The notes under the pieces were generated by a model. The model ran no database searches. It was given only the letters and a program-made list of their open reading frames with translations, and had not been told where the DNA came from. Source: Prinia subflava (lineage: Eukaryota > Chordata > Aves > Passeriformes > Cisticolidae). From it: 64,000 bases of DNA. Numbering within the stretch: position 1 is the first letter of the stretch; the number at the start of each line of letters is the position of its first letter. Both the position numbers and the translations under genes were made by a program. Of the stretch, positions 1-11,189 are shown piece after piece. Where the stretch lies: NCBI RefSeq assembly GCF_021018805.1, contig NC_086257.1, positions 16,178,693 through 16,242,692 of the forward strand, in the 5' to 3' direction.

Positions 1-262
1 TATAAATATTGCATGGCTTAGAACAGTCCTTTTTTAAAATCATCCAGCATTCATAACTTAGCTTTTCATAAAACAGCTTTGAAAACTGGGATGGTTTTCT
101 GAGAAAAGCAAACTTCAGCAGAGCCTGCTTTGAATTAGACAAGCTTATGTCAGTGCAGTGTTTTTGGCAAAGAGATTTGTTAAGAGTTTTATTTAAATAA
201 AAAGTAAAAATCTTTTAAAACCTTGCCAGTTAAGAACACTGTATGCTTTTGCTTCTTTACAG

Positions 263-340
263 CCTAAACTTACAATGGCAAAGTGCAGACGAAACGTGGA
301 GAATTTCTTGGAAGCTTGCAGAAGGATTGGAGTGCCTCAG
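263..340 (+). CDS. LRCH3: LRCH3 CH-domain exon shared by both isoforms
   Basis: A 78-base, phase 0 to phase 0 exon with a pyrimidine-tract acceptor (gcttctttacag) and a GTATGT donor. The motif NVENFLEACRRIGVPQ is the conserved helix found before the final CH segment in LRCH proteins. Because the exon ends on a codon boundary, either downstream last exon can be joined without a frame change. Confidence 0.9.
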
Positions 341-3300
341 GTATGTATTTCTTCTGTCCTGATAAAATGTTTCAGATGCAGTTTTGCCTAGTGCTTCAGA
401 AAATAAAACATTCTTTGGAATATTGGATTAAAACAAAATGATTAAAAGTTTAGAAGGTTCAGGTACAAGCTGTCCTGCAGTATAGATCAGACTTATCTTG
501 CATGGTCTTCCTGAGCAAGATAGTTTATCAGAGTGTAGTATATAGATTTTATATTTTAGTAGAGATTCACTTAAATACTGTGCATCAAATTCATAATAGC
601 TAATGGACTTCAAGTCTGCCTTTAGAACTGACAGGTTCTATAAAACCAGCTCCATTTTCTCAAGATTAGGTAAGTGACAGCTTAAAAGTGGGATAAAATC
701 TGGATGATGGTTTGCATGTAGTTTTTTTTATCCCAAGGCTTTTCATGTTCCTTCACAATAATTCTCTTACATGAATGTCTTTACTGTCTTACCAACAAGT
801 CACAGAATTATTGGCCCTTTCTCTGATGGTAGCTGTCTTTGCATAGTTCCTACTTCTTTTGTTATGTACCAATGCTAGAAGTCTGTCTTTCCTTGTCCCC
901 TTTTGAAACTTTTAAGATCTAGGAGGTGGACAAGTATTAAATAGTCCATCTTATCCTGTTGGTCCGGTTATCCTGTTTCATGCTGTCCTGTCCTTCGCAC
1001 TTTGTCTTATTCAGAAGCTGTCTCAGTACACATAGTTTTAATACATTATATTTTCCCTGATTTCCCTTCCAGTGCACTAATTGATTTGGGTTTTTACTTT
1101 GGTGTTTCCATTGGAGGTGCTGGTTTCTTTTGTATTCTGAAAGGGAGAAGTAGACCCATGAGAAGTGACTCATTTCCCAGCTACATCTCAAGGCAGTTCT
1201 TGACTCAGTCATGCAGGACTTTCTGGTGTTTCCAGACCACTTGCAGACATTTGAGCCACTGGTATTTTAGGATGAGTTATTTATTGAGCTGCCTGCCAAT
1301 TTCACATGGCTCAGTGGTGAATTGTGTTGGAAGGGGCTAGGGATCATTAATGCTGGGAGATCCTGCACTGCTTTGGTCCCCTGAAAACCTTTGGACTTTC
1401 AATCCCAGCAGAACTGCACAATATAAATTCATCTAGGGCATTGTGCAATTCCATCCCAGCTTCCCTCTTTATAGCTCCCTCAAGTATGAAGATAAAATTT
1501 TTATGGGATTGCAGTACAAAGATCACTGGAATGACCCACAGACAAAACCAAAAAACCACAAAGGCCAGTCAAGAAAAAGTCCCCTGTAAACCCAGGCTGC
1601 TCCATCTGCTACCCCTACTGTGTAGGGCCCTCCTGTTTTTCTCATATATCTTGTTTTAATGTGAAAGAGTTCAAGGAGGGTCATTCTGGGAAAACTTAGT
1701 AAAATACCCCCCCTGAACTCCAAAGCTTCTCTCACATGTCTGCATTACATCTCTACTGAGATATGAACATAAGATACCTGTATGTAAGAATGGCATGGCA
1801 GCCTAGTATGTTTTTCTTGAAAAGTACCCTGCAGGTTTTTCATTTCATTTCCATTCTAATTACAAAAATAATAGGCTTTCTGAAGGCATGGATCCATGTA
1901 GGAATACTTGCCTTTTAAGGGGAAGGCTACTTTGAGAAAGGGGTAATTACAGGCACCACAGCAGAGCAGCAATTTCTGTAGGACTTTGGTGGTTTTAAAG
2001 CCCTTGGATCAAAGGAAACCCTCAGCTGAACAGGTTGATCCATGCATCTAGATTTCACTGATTATTAGCAGTTACCTGTGGGAAAGGGAGACAAGAGACA
2101 CACAATGGGAATAGTTATAGCAGACTTAAACTCTAATTAGTAATAGATATTTCTGCGGGATGCTGCATTCAAGCATCAGTTACACATACATAATTCCTTG
2201 TCCTGCTGTTTTCATTAAGTTACGTGTGGAGGCTGAACTTTGTTGAGTACTCAATGCCAGCAGCATCTCAGATACCTGTAACCTCTTCACTTCTGGAGAA
2301 AAATGGGTTTCACTGAGGCTTGTGTAAACTGCTGGTTTTAACAACAAGAAATAGTTACATATTGGAGCTGGAGAGGTGACAGGCACCTCACTGAACACTA
2401 AACACTGACATGGAGTTCTTTGCAATGGAGTCTTGGGGATTTCTATGTGAGAATTAACCAGGTGTGATGTGCTTCTCAAATGTGTAGGTTGTATCTGAGA
2501 TGTCTGATAACTGCTTCGTGGATGTTGCTATGGCTAACTGACTGACCTTTTTTTTCTGTCTGTTTTCCCTTCCTGCTCACACACTCTGGACAGGACAATC
2601 TTTGTTCCCCTTCTGACATTCTCCAGCTAAACCTCAGCGTTAAAAGAACAGTTGAGACTCTTCTTTCCCTGGGGACAGATTCAGAAGAATCCAGTCTTGT
2701 GTCCCTTTCCGTTCAGCTCTGGGGCTTTGTGGTGTTTTACTGTACTCTAATGCTAACGCTCTGTATGTTCTATCGCTGGGTCTTTTTTCTCTAGTGCAGG
2801 GTAGTGGTGCTGCTTCCTCCCTCCGCCACTCCAGTGCTGGGGAGCAGACTCTGGCCTTTGCAGGACTGTGTGTATGAAGTGCTTTGTTCCCACGGATGGG
2901 ACAGAGGTGACAAGTACAAAGTGCAAACCCATTGGTGCACCCACACCACCATCCGTGACCCAATTCCCATTTGTATTTGCTGTGTCACATGGAGCAGATG
3001 AAATGCTTTCCAAGGGAGGAGGTGCTGTCCCTGAGCTCCAGCGAGGGCTGAGGTCAGGACACGGTGCATGCTGCAGTCTGCTGACAGTGGTGTAGTGAAA
3101 ACTGCAGTGCCACTGTAAAAACTGCCTCTGTTCTCCCATCTGTATAATGGGAAATGCAACCACTTTGGTAAATTGCTTGAGGATTACCTGATAAAAAAAT
3201 GTTAAACAATGTGAAGTATTTTTTCAATGTCAATGTTCCTGATGCAATCTCACAGTCTTAGGAAACATGGTCTGGTGTTGTCCGCAGAACTTTCTAACTG

Positions 3301-5663
3301 GTTTGGTTTTTTACCCCCAGTCGTTTATCCTGCTTCTGAGAGCATTTGATTTCTCAAATTTACAGACTCTGCAGTATTACTTTGGGTCAGGATTTTTAAA
3401 ACAACTGTCAATGAATCCTGAGCTACTGGAACTTTTTTTTCTGTTCAAGCAGAAAAATTTCAGAGAAATTAAGCTCTTCAACAGCTTTAAGAGAAAAGTT
3501 TTCTGGCACAGAAAGAAAAATCTTTATGATCCTGTCAGGTGCTACAGACTGTCATAGCATTTTACTGTGATCTGAATAAGACTTACCAAAAACTTACTGA
3601 ATTGTCACTTGATTTTGGGCACCCCACTCCAAGCTTGTTCCGTGCTTATTCCCTTCTTCCTCTTATCCTGTCATTTTCAGAAACACTTGTATGATGCAAT
3701 TGCACAAATGTAAGTCCCAGCTGCACAAGCACTCTTCGCTGTTTACAAACTCAGGTAGTCTTCCATAAAGCTTCACAGCCTTTCCCTCCCCAGGGGAAGC
3801 ATCCTGGTGCTTTAATGCTTTCATGTCTCAGGGACACCACACAACTTCAGGGCATTCCTCATGTTGTAACAGACCATGTCTCCTTGGAGTGGAGATCCAT
3901 TCAGGGAGCTCTGCTCAGAGACCAGGGACAGGTAAGTGTTCAGGAAATGGCTGTTCCAAATGTGTCTTCAATGAATTCCTGTTATGTCTGCAAGTGCAGT
4001 AAATGGCTTGGAAGCCCAGTGCAAGTGGTGTTGGCATTCCAGCCATAACCTGGAACACCTCTGAAGCACAGTTTAAGGTACACAGGAGTTGAGTTGCAAA
4101 TGTGGTCACTAGCAGTAAAAATGTGTTGTGTGTATGTGGGTGTCACAAGCTCTTGTACCGTGAAGGGAGCATTTATCAAAGGAGCGAGTAAGAGCTGCTG
4201 CCTTCTGTCCAAGCCACACAAAGTGTTCTGTCCAAGCCAAACATCACTGAGTAAAGAAGGGACTTTTGACAGGGGGAGATTGTTTTATTTTTAAGTAAGC
4301 TATTTTTGGACTCCTTACTGGTATGAACTAAAATGAACTCAGTTCCTGTGTTTCTTAACTTCTAATGAACACTGTGATAAAAGCTGCAAGGGGTTTTACA
4401 CTAACAGTGCCTTCCAGTTTTTAGATTTTGTTTGTCATTACTGTCTGTGGTATGGAGTCATTCCAAAGCCTTTCCCCCCTTATCTGTTTGCATACATAAG
4501 AAAAAAGATAAGGCATATTTACTCAAGTTTGCAAGTATTTTCTCAAAAAGCACACTTTTTTCAAAATAATATACATTTGCTGGAAGAAAAACGTGTTTTA
4601 TCCTCAGCATAAGGCTTTGTATAAGAACTGCAGTCGGGGCTCACTTGTTTTCTCTCTGCTTGGAGATTTACGGGAGGAATGTTGGCTGCCACTGTTAGTG
4701 GTGAAGGATTTCTTTAACCTCAAAAGTCAGTAAAGACTCAAGGAGTGGAGAAATGCCAGTTGATGTGAAAATAACACATGAAAAATAGTCTCTGTAGCCC
4801 TATAGGAAGGACACACTTGGGTTGTTTTCTGCAGATACAGAGAACTGTTGGATGTGTATCCTGACTGTTGTGGAGTGAGGATGGCCAGGAGGTGCCAAGG
4901 ACTTCTGTAGGATGAGGCTTTAAATACATCTTAGACTGAGAATAGCACAACTGTTAATAAACACTTTGAAACCTCTTCTTTATGTTGCGTATTACTGTTA
5001 TTCCTCAGGATGATTTTGGGGCTGCCCTCTAGGTGGGGGCACTTCGGGAAGGTGAGTGAGTGGTAGGACTCATTCCCTGCTCCCCAGCAGGAGCTATCCA
5101 AAAGGTGTGATTTGGAAAGGAAGCTGTGGTTCCTCTCCTGCTCTGTGTTGTGGCACATTGATCATATTGAAGCAAAGCTTCCCCCTCTTCAAGTTTGTCT
5201 ACTCTGGTTTCATAAACTGCTGCCATCTCAGTGTGGGCAGAGATGGAGGACAATTTGCTATTCCCCTCTTCTCCCACAATCCTTTTTCAAATTCTTATTT
5301 GTAGAGTTTTCTATTAAAAGAACACAAGAGATTAGCCCAAGGCCACCTTTCTTGAGTAGTCAAGGTCGTGGTTCCTTTGTGACAAGCAGAAATCTCATGT
5401 CCTACCCCTGTGTGTGTGTGCTGCCTGTCCATAACATTTCATATTTCAGTCACCTTTTGCTTAATTTTTTTTTTCTTTTCAGTTGAGCGGTTTTCATCCA
5501 TTTTGTTTTTGTCTTTGTTTTGTTCCCCATTCAGGAGCAATTATGTTTGCCTCTGCATATTTTAGAAGAGAAGGGTTTGACACAGGTAGCTGTGACTGTC
5601 CAGGCGCTCCTGGAGCTGGCACCCCCAAAGCAGCAGCCACTTCACCACTTGTCTGCTGTGTAG
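263..5663 (+). CDS. LRCH3: LRCH3, 3' part of gene (calponin-homology region and two alternative ends)
   Basis: Leucine-rich repeat and calponin-homology protein 3. The family is cytoskeletal and DOCK-associated, with N-terminal LRRs and a C-terminal CH domain. Only the CH end lies here; the LRR exons are upstream of the window. Exon 263-340 (26 codons, after TTTACAG, before GTATGT) encodes PKLTMAKCRRNVENFLEACR and the next six residues, a typical CH helix. It ends in phase 0. Two downstream exons also begin in phase 0, 2594-2794 and 5535-5663. Each supplies the last CH helices and its own stop codon, so they are alternative ends, not consecutive exons. The identification rests on remembered LRCH-family sequence and on LRCH3 lying next to IQCG, as in human 3q29. 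LRCH1 and LRCH4 are less likely because of that gene order. Confidence 0.9.
341..2593 (+). other. LRCH3 intron before last exon A
   Basis: About 2.25 kb between the shared CH exon and last exon A. It is AT-rich with short open frames only. I see no further coding exon, RNA gene or recognisable repeat in it. Confidence 0.7.
2594..2794 (+). CDS. LRCH3: LRCH3 alternative last exon A: CH end plus transmembrane tail
   Basis: The exon follows a CAG acceptor at 2591-2593 and runs 66 codons to a TAG at 2792-2794. It starts DNLCSPSDILQLNL, completing the CH domain, then RTVETLLSLG. It ends in a strongly hydrophobic stretch (LWGFVVFYCTLMLTLCMFY, residues about 42-60 of the exon) with a short RWVFFL tail, as expected for a C-terminal membrane anchor. 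Related tail exons are known in LRCH1 and LRCH4. It shares the pattern xxLCxPxxIL with the exon at 5535-5663, which points to an ancient exon duplication. That this isoform is membrane anchored is inference from the hydrophobic segment. Confidence 0.85.
   Translation, partial: DNLCSPSDILQLNLSVKRTVETLLSLGTDSEESSLVSLSVQLWGFVVFYCTLMLTLCMFYRWVFFL
2795..5534 (+). other. 3' UTR of exon-A isoform / intron of exon-B isoform
   Basis: When exon A is used, this stretch after its TAG is 3' UTR. When exon B is used, it is all intron. A canonical AATAAA at 4956-4961, followed by T/GT-rich sequence, is the best candidate end for the exon-A transcript. No other coding exon was recognised. The poly(A) choice is inference. 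Confidence 0.45.
5535..5663 (+). CDS. LRCH3: LRCH3 alternative last exon B: soluble CH end
   Basis: A CAG acceptor at 5532-5534 follows a T-rich tract. The 42 codons end in TAG at 5661-5663. The exon starts EQLCLPLHILEEKGLTQVAV and continues with TVQALLELAPP, then ends HHLSAV. This is the usual soluble LRCH C terminus, recognised from the family. It has no hydrophobic anchor. It is in phase 0, so it joins the CH exon at 263-340 directly and is mutually exclusive with exon A, which carries its own stop. Confidence 0.88.
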   Translation, partial: EQLCLPLHILEEKGLTQVAVTVQALLELAPPKQQPLHHLSAV

Positions 5664-8600
5664 AGACCTCCGGGACCTTTTGGGTTACCTTGGCTAAGCA
5701 GAAGGACCTGAAGACTTTACTGCCCATGCAGTGCATCCAAACACACAGAGCTCTGTTCTGAGGAAATGAGTTTCCGTGATTCCTGACAGGAATGTTTTAC
5801 TTCATTTCTCCATTTTTTTTGGAGATCACAACAGATTCCAGTAACATTTTTTTACTACCAGTATTTTTGCCCCTTATTTAAAAAAATGAGAGTTCATTGG
5901 GAGGAGGGCAGGGAATTCCAGTGGCTGGCTGTTGGAGCCAGCAGTAGAAACTGACCTTGCAGGATAAAGAAATGGGTTTAGAGTTTGGAAAGCAATTCCT
6001 AGGGTAATTTGTAAAAAAAAAGGGGCGTAGCTGCAGTGGGCACACAGGGAATTAAATTTCTTTCCTTACCCACAGGGTGCAAAGAAATGGAGTTTCTTTG
6101 CCACCAAAGAATGGCTCTTTCTATTATAATACTTTTAAAATTGCATAACACAATCTTAACCTGCAGTATTTGATAACAGGGTCAAACCTCACACAGCTGT
6201 CACTTGCCTTGGCATGTCTTCATTACTGAGAGTTGAAGAAAAAAAACACTTTTTTTTTTCCCTGTGGAAAAATTAGTGCACGTTTTTTCTGCCAGAAACA
6301 CCTTAGTAAAAGATGCTAAGTCAGATCTTTTCAAATGGGATTAATCCCATTAGCATTCTTGCTGGGTTCACTTTCAGTCTGAATTTTAATGTCTTTATCT
6401 GAACAGTTTTCCAACAGCAGTGGAGGGAGATTGCCCCTGTCCTCACATCCCCTTCTGCTGTTTTGTGGGATCACCAGAATCCCGTGCATTTCCCTGCAGT
6501 GGGTGCAGTGCCAGCCTGCCCTGCTGCTCATTAGAAGCTGTACCAGCTACCACATTTATGAGGGGCTGAGGCAGCCCCTGCAGGCACAGAGTGGATCATG
6601 TTAAGAGCACAGTTCTCAAGTTCCCCAGGTGGGCTGGGTGTTGTCAGAGCAGCGTCTGTACTAAGGCAGCTCTGAAGGGTTAGACAAGGCTTTCAGTAAA
6701 GCCCTTTGTTAGTTGGAGTGTGTGTAGAGAGGTGTGCTGGTTTTACAGAACTGCTGTTACTTCATTCCTCTTTCCTTAACATAAAAATGGAAATTCACTG
6801 TACAGAAGTGGGAGAGGCAGCTGACAAGTTTTACCTTTTCCTGGGAAGCTGATATGCAAGAGAAAGTGATACATGCTCTGGTCCTAGCGACAAGGCCAAG
6901 CTCACTCTTAGATCAGTATTCCCCTACCCAAAAGGCCTCACAAAATGCAGCTTTCCACCCATGTGGTTCCTCTGTCAGGTGTTGCCCAATTTAAAGCATC
7001 CCTGAACATTATGCTACTAATACATGGTACAGGAGGTTCTGACAGCAGCTGCAGGCATCAGCCACTTTCTGTCTGGAATATATTTGAAGCAGAATACATC
7101 AACAGGATTTTATGCAGATAAAGGAAGAAGAAATGGGAACAAATTAGCCAAAGTCATTTTTGCAGAAGTAAAACCTGCTGTAGGAGCTCCCAAGGACTGG
7201 TCTTAGCTGCATTTTCCTCCTTTTGAGTTGCAGTTTTGTTTCTGTTTTGTTTTGCTTCATGTAGTTCTTTCAAGCGCTATTGTGGTGATTGTTGAATCCC
7301 CTATTTCTCACAATTATTCCAATTGCTTTTTTTGGCATTGTTTGGTCACATTCCAAGTGAAGAACACCTGAAAGGTGTTAAGAGTGCCCAGCTGCAAAGA
7401 GAAACCTCCTCATGCTGGGCAAATGCAGTGCCCTGAGCCCTGCAGGGAATGGAAGTGCCAGGAGCTCACAGTACCCACAGGAGGAGCAGCTCCACACAGG
7501 CATTCTTGCCCCCTGAAGCAGTTTTTGTGTTTCACTTAAAGCCATTGGTGAGGAGCGCTGGTCATTCCCACAGGGTTACACAGAGGTGAATGAAGTGTCT
7601 GCTGCACTTTGCTGAGGGGAAGATGCTGCCACTCACAGGCAACACCACGGACACAGAGTGTTCCTGTGTGTTTGTCTCTGCACGTATTTGAGAGAGAGGG
7701 AGACACTGATTTCATCTTGGTTTCCAACATTAGGTCACCTGTTGTTACAGGGATAGTTGCATTTAGCAGCACACCCATCACGGGCTATTTAAATACCCCT
7801 GTTTGAAGAAAACCATTCCCTTAACGGGATTGTGAGGGTGGGGTGATTGCTCCAGCACTTAAGGAAAAGGAAACCTAGCAGTATTCAGGTTGGTGGAAAT
7901 TTTGTCATTTAATTAACAGTAGTTTTTAATGGGGTGGGGGCTTGAATCTGGCCTGCCATTTCCTAATGCCGCGTGTGGCTCACAGCCGTGAGTGGCTCAT
8001 GGCCACCTGTGGCTGGAGGCCAGGCAGGCAGAGGGACCCTGGCACCAGGTACTTGGTTGTGAGCAACATTCACTCTGGCAGTTTCAGTGTAGGTAATTCT
8101 GTTAGTTTGACATTTGTAATTTTGTTTTCAGGCTGGCAAGCACTAAATCTTGTCCATATGGTTAGGACAAAAATCCAAACCTGGAGTTTCATCATACGGT
8201 TTATTTAATGTGTTAGCACCAAACCCACTTCAGTTCTCTCTTGCAAAATGGGTTGGGATTTTTCAGTGTAGCTATGTGCAATTTTTGTTGTAGCCCTTGA
8301 AAAGAGTATTGGAAAAAAAAACATGTATAAAGTTCTATTCTGTGTGTTAAAGCAAAGAAGAGACTTTCCTCTTCGGGGCATTTGTGTTGGAGAATGTGGG
8401 TGGGATCCACCTCGATGTTGAGTGCTGCTGGTGTTCGCTGGCTCCGTGGTGTCGCACTCCATCCTCAGAGCCGCGAGCCCTGAGCGCTGTCTGAGGCTCT
8501 GCAAGGTCGCACGCTCCAGGTGGAGCAGCCCCTCGGGAGCCCCTAATGGCCCCGCGGGGCCAGGGCAGAGCAGCCGCGGGTCTCCCTTTGAAGGAGAGGC

Positions 8601-9065
8601 TTTTGTAAGGGCCCCGCCTGCTGCTCAAAATCCACCAGGGACAGCTCTTTACAGCACCACAGCACCTCTGCTGTTCTTGGTAGCAGCAGGATGGCAAATG
8701 GTATTTGTACCTCTTCATGACTATACATGGTTCTTTGAAAAACTGTTTTAGAAACAGAGGACTTGTAAGGTGAATTTAGACATCAAAAAATTCTTTTGTA
8801 TAGATATTGTGATGTTCTACAAAGTGATCTAATTTTGTTATTTCTGAAAACAGTGTAAACGTGTAAGTAATAGAGTAAAGGATTTTAAAGCTTCATCCCA
8901 TGCTGTATGTCTGTAAATACATTCCATCATTTCTGTTACATATAAATTTGTCTGAATAATGTATATTTTAAATTGCCTGTATTCTGCCAGTAGTGTGAAC
9001 TTCTAGCACATTGATAATATAAAAGGAAACCATGGGTATTTGAAATAAAGTTTTAAAACTTACAT
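5664..9065 (+). other. LRCH3: LRCH3 3' UTR (soluble isoform)
   Basis: The sequence after the exon-B stop contains only short, non-conserved frames and becomes very AT-rich near 8,750-9,065. A canonical AATAAA at 9044-9049 is the probable cleavage signal, giving a 3' UTR of about 3.4 kb. The extent is inferred from the signal; an earlier site may also be used. Confidence 0.5.
9044..9049 (+). terminator. Probable LRCH3 poly(A) signal
   Basis: Canonical AATAAA in an AT-rich context, followed by TTTTAAAACTT and a T-rich stretch. It is the last clear signal before the convergent IQCG gene. Confidence 0.55.
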
Positions 9066-10987
9066 GAAGTGCAGTATTTCTTCTTGCTGATTTTCTGTTG
9101 CACCAACGGATGTCACATCCTCTGTGTCAGGTGTTTATTCCATTCCACATGATCCCAGCTGCCATTTGATGGACCTACTCTGATTTTCTACTTTTCATGG
9201 TTAACCAGGACAGGAAAATCCCAGTATTTTTACACATATTTTGCAGCCATATCAGAAGCTTTTTCTTGGGAGTACTTTCAACCTTCCCAGCTACTGATTT
9301 TGTACAGAATCTTTTGCTCATCCCTCTACAGCCCCTTGCTTTTTCCTTCTCTGCGTAAATTATACATTCTGGGTTTTGGGTTTCCTGCTACCAGTCCCAT
9401 TGCTCCTTGTTCTTGTCCTTTGCTTTTGACCTGTCTTGGGTCAGGTTACACACCTGTGCCCCCATCACTACCCTGCAGTGGCCTCATGTGGGAACCTGAG
9501 GTTCAGCACCCCAACTTCATGGGAAAATGCTGTTCTACAGTTGCCTCTTTGTTTTGGTTTCCAGAGCTGCCTCATTCTCTGCTGAGAAGCAAGTGCAGCT
9601 CAGCGTTAGATTTCAGTTGTTTGGGTGCATTAATAAAGTGTGCCTGGCATTTGACAAAAACAGCAGAGATCTGCTGCCCTCCATCTCACCCTGCTTTCCC
9701 TAGCTCAAAGCCTCTGGAGGGTTTTAGGATCAACTTCATTCCTTCCACCCAAGCACCTTCCCCCCACCTGTTAACACCCCCATCACATACAGAACACACA
9801 GGTCTGTGGTGAAATGTACTGAGTCAGCAGCACAGGAAGAGTTAAAATTAGGAACTTAAGTCCCAGGTTTGCACTGAGGCACTTCCTGCAGTGGGGTGTG
9901 AGCGCAGTCCTGGCTCTGCTCCTGCCAGCACTGAACTGGAGGGACCCCTGCTCTTAGCACTGCATGGGGAGCATGGGGAGCGAGGGAATTTGTTCAGTAC
10001 CAGTGCTGGAATGGGAACTTGTTCAGGCTTCAAACAACTGTCTCTGCTTCAATGCAGTTTGTGTGCAGCATCTGAAACTTCAGCACTCCCCTGACAACCA
10101 GGTCTGCCTGATAAGGCACCAGCGCCTTCTCTTCAGAATTCTGAGCCACAGGCTCTCTGCTCACTGTTTCAGCTATCTCAGGTGAACTTCAGAGCTTTTG
10201 ACCCAGTTCAGGTTGGACACGAGGAGGTTTGGATGGGGCCAGCACGGGCTGGTCACAAAGAGCAGAGCAGACTATGGTTTGAGATCATCCCCCACATGAG
10301 AGTCAGAAACCAGGCAGCGCAGCCACAGGGCTTTGTGCACAGACCTGCACGTGGACTGACAGTGGTGTCTGGAGCAGGGATTCCCTTTTGGTTAAAAAGC
10401 AGCTCTGCTCCCTGCCTTCAGCCCTGTCCCAGCTGCAGTGGTGCTCGGCAGTGGGGACGGCTGTGACAGACCAGCTCCTGCAGGCAGCATGGCTGGCTGC
10501 CTTTTCCCTTTGTTCCTGCCCTTGGTCAGAGGGTATGTGGAGCTATTCTGTCCGTGCACTGACGCTGTGCAGGACTGTGGGAATGGAAACCTGCATGCTT
10601 TGTGTTTACACTGCAGACTGCCCATGCTCTCCCCTGCTGACCTGATGCCAGCACTGGAGGCATGGAGAGCACAGAGCACCCAGCTGGGGGTGCCTCGGCC
10701 TCCCCCCGACCCAGAGCCACGGCTGGTGCTTGGGGGTGCAGAGGAGGTTCTGGGTGCAGAGCATCCCATGCTGGCGAGTTACTGGGCTGGTAACAGGATT
10801 GCCTCCCACTGTCTGGTTTCCATAAAGCACTTTGCAGGGGTGCTTCTCACTGCTTTGATGCAAATCCCCTTTCTGCTGGAAAAAAAAAGGCTGTACAAGG
10901 GCAGCTTTAAGATCTTTAGTGCAGCTTCACCAAACCTGTGTCTGCAGGAACTGCGTTGTCCAGAACTGCCCAGGCTCTGTTACATGG
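9066..10987. other. Intergenic gap between convergent LRCH3 and IQCG ends
   Basis: About 1.9 kb of tail-to-tail spacer. Open frames here, including the long + frame starting at 10438, show no family resemblance and run across the IQCG last exon on the other strand. I see no RNA gene or repeat. Confidence 0.6.
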
Positions 10988-10993
10988 TTTATT
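10988..10993 (-). terminator. IQCG poly(A) signal
   Basis: TTTATT on the + strand reads AATAAA on the - strand. It starts 65 bases downstream of the IQCG stop at 11058-11060, giving a very short 3' UTR. Confidence 0.6.
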
Positions 10994-11057
10994 TTGTCCT
11001 GTCAGACATACCACAGCGCCCTGCCCAGCAACAGTCCTGGAGCACATCAGTGGCCAC

Positions 11058-11189
11058 TTATTTTTTCTTTTTTCCAGATTTTTCCTTGCCTGTTCCCTTC
11101 TCTCCTGACTGCTCCTTCAGATATTTCTCAAGCTCTTGGTATTGGCCAAGGAATCTGCGGACCATTGTACCTTTCCACCAGGCCTGCAC
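11058..11189 (-). CDS. IQCG: IQCG last exon carrying the IQ motif
   Basis: 43 codons and a TAA, after a TTCCAG acceptor, in phase 0. The exon begins VQAWWKGTMVRRF, which fits the calmodulin-binding IQ pattern ([ILV]Qxxx[RK]Gxxx[RK]). It is followed by a short helix (QYQELEKYLKEQ) and a lysine-rich end (KEKSGKKKK). Human IQCG has the same plan, an IQ motif followed by a basic tail, but its tail is longer. Confidence 0.92.
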   Translation of the reverse strand: MQAWWKGTMVRRFLGQYQELEKYLKEQSGEKGTGKEKSGKKKK

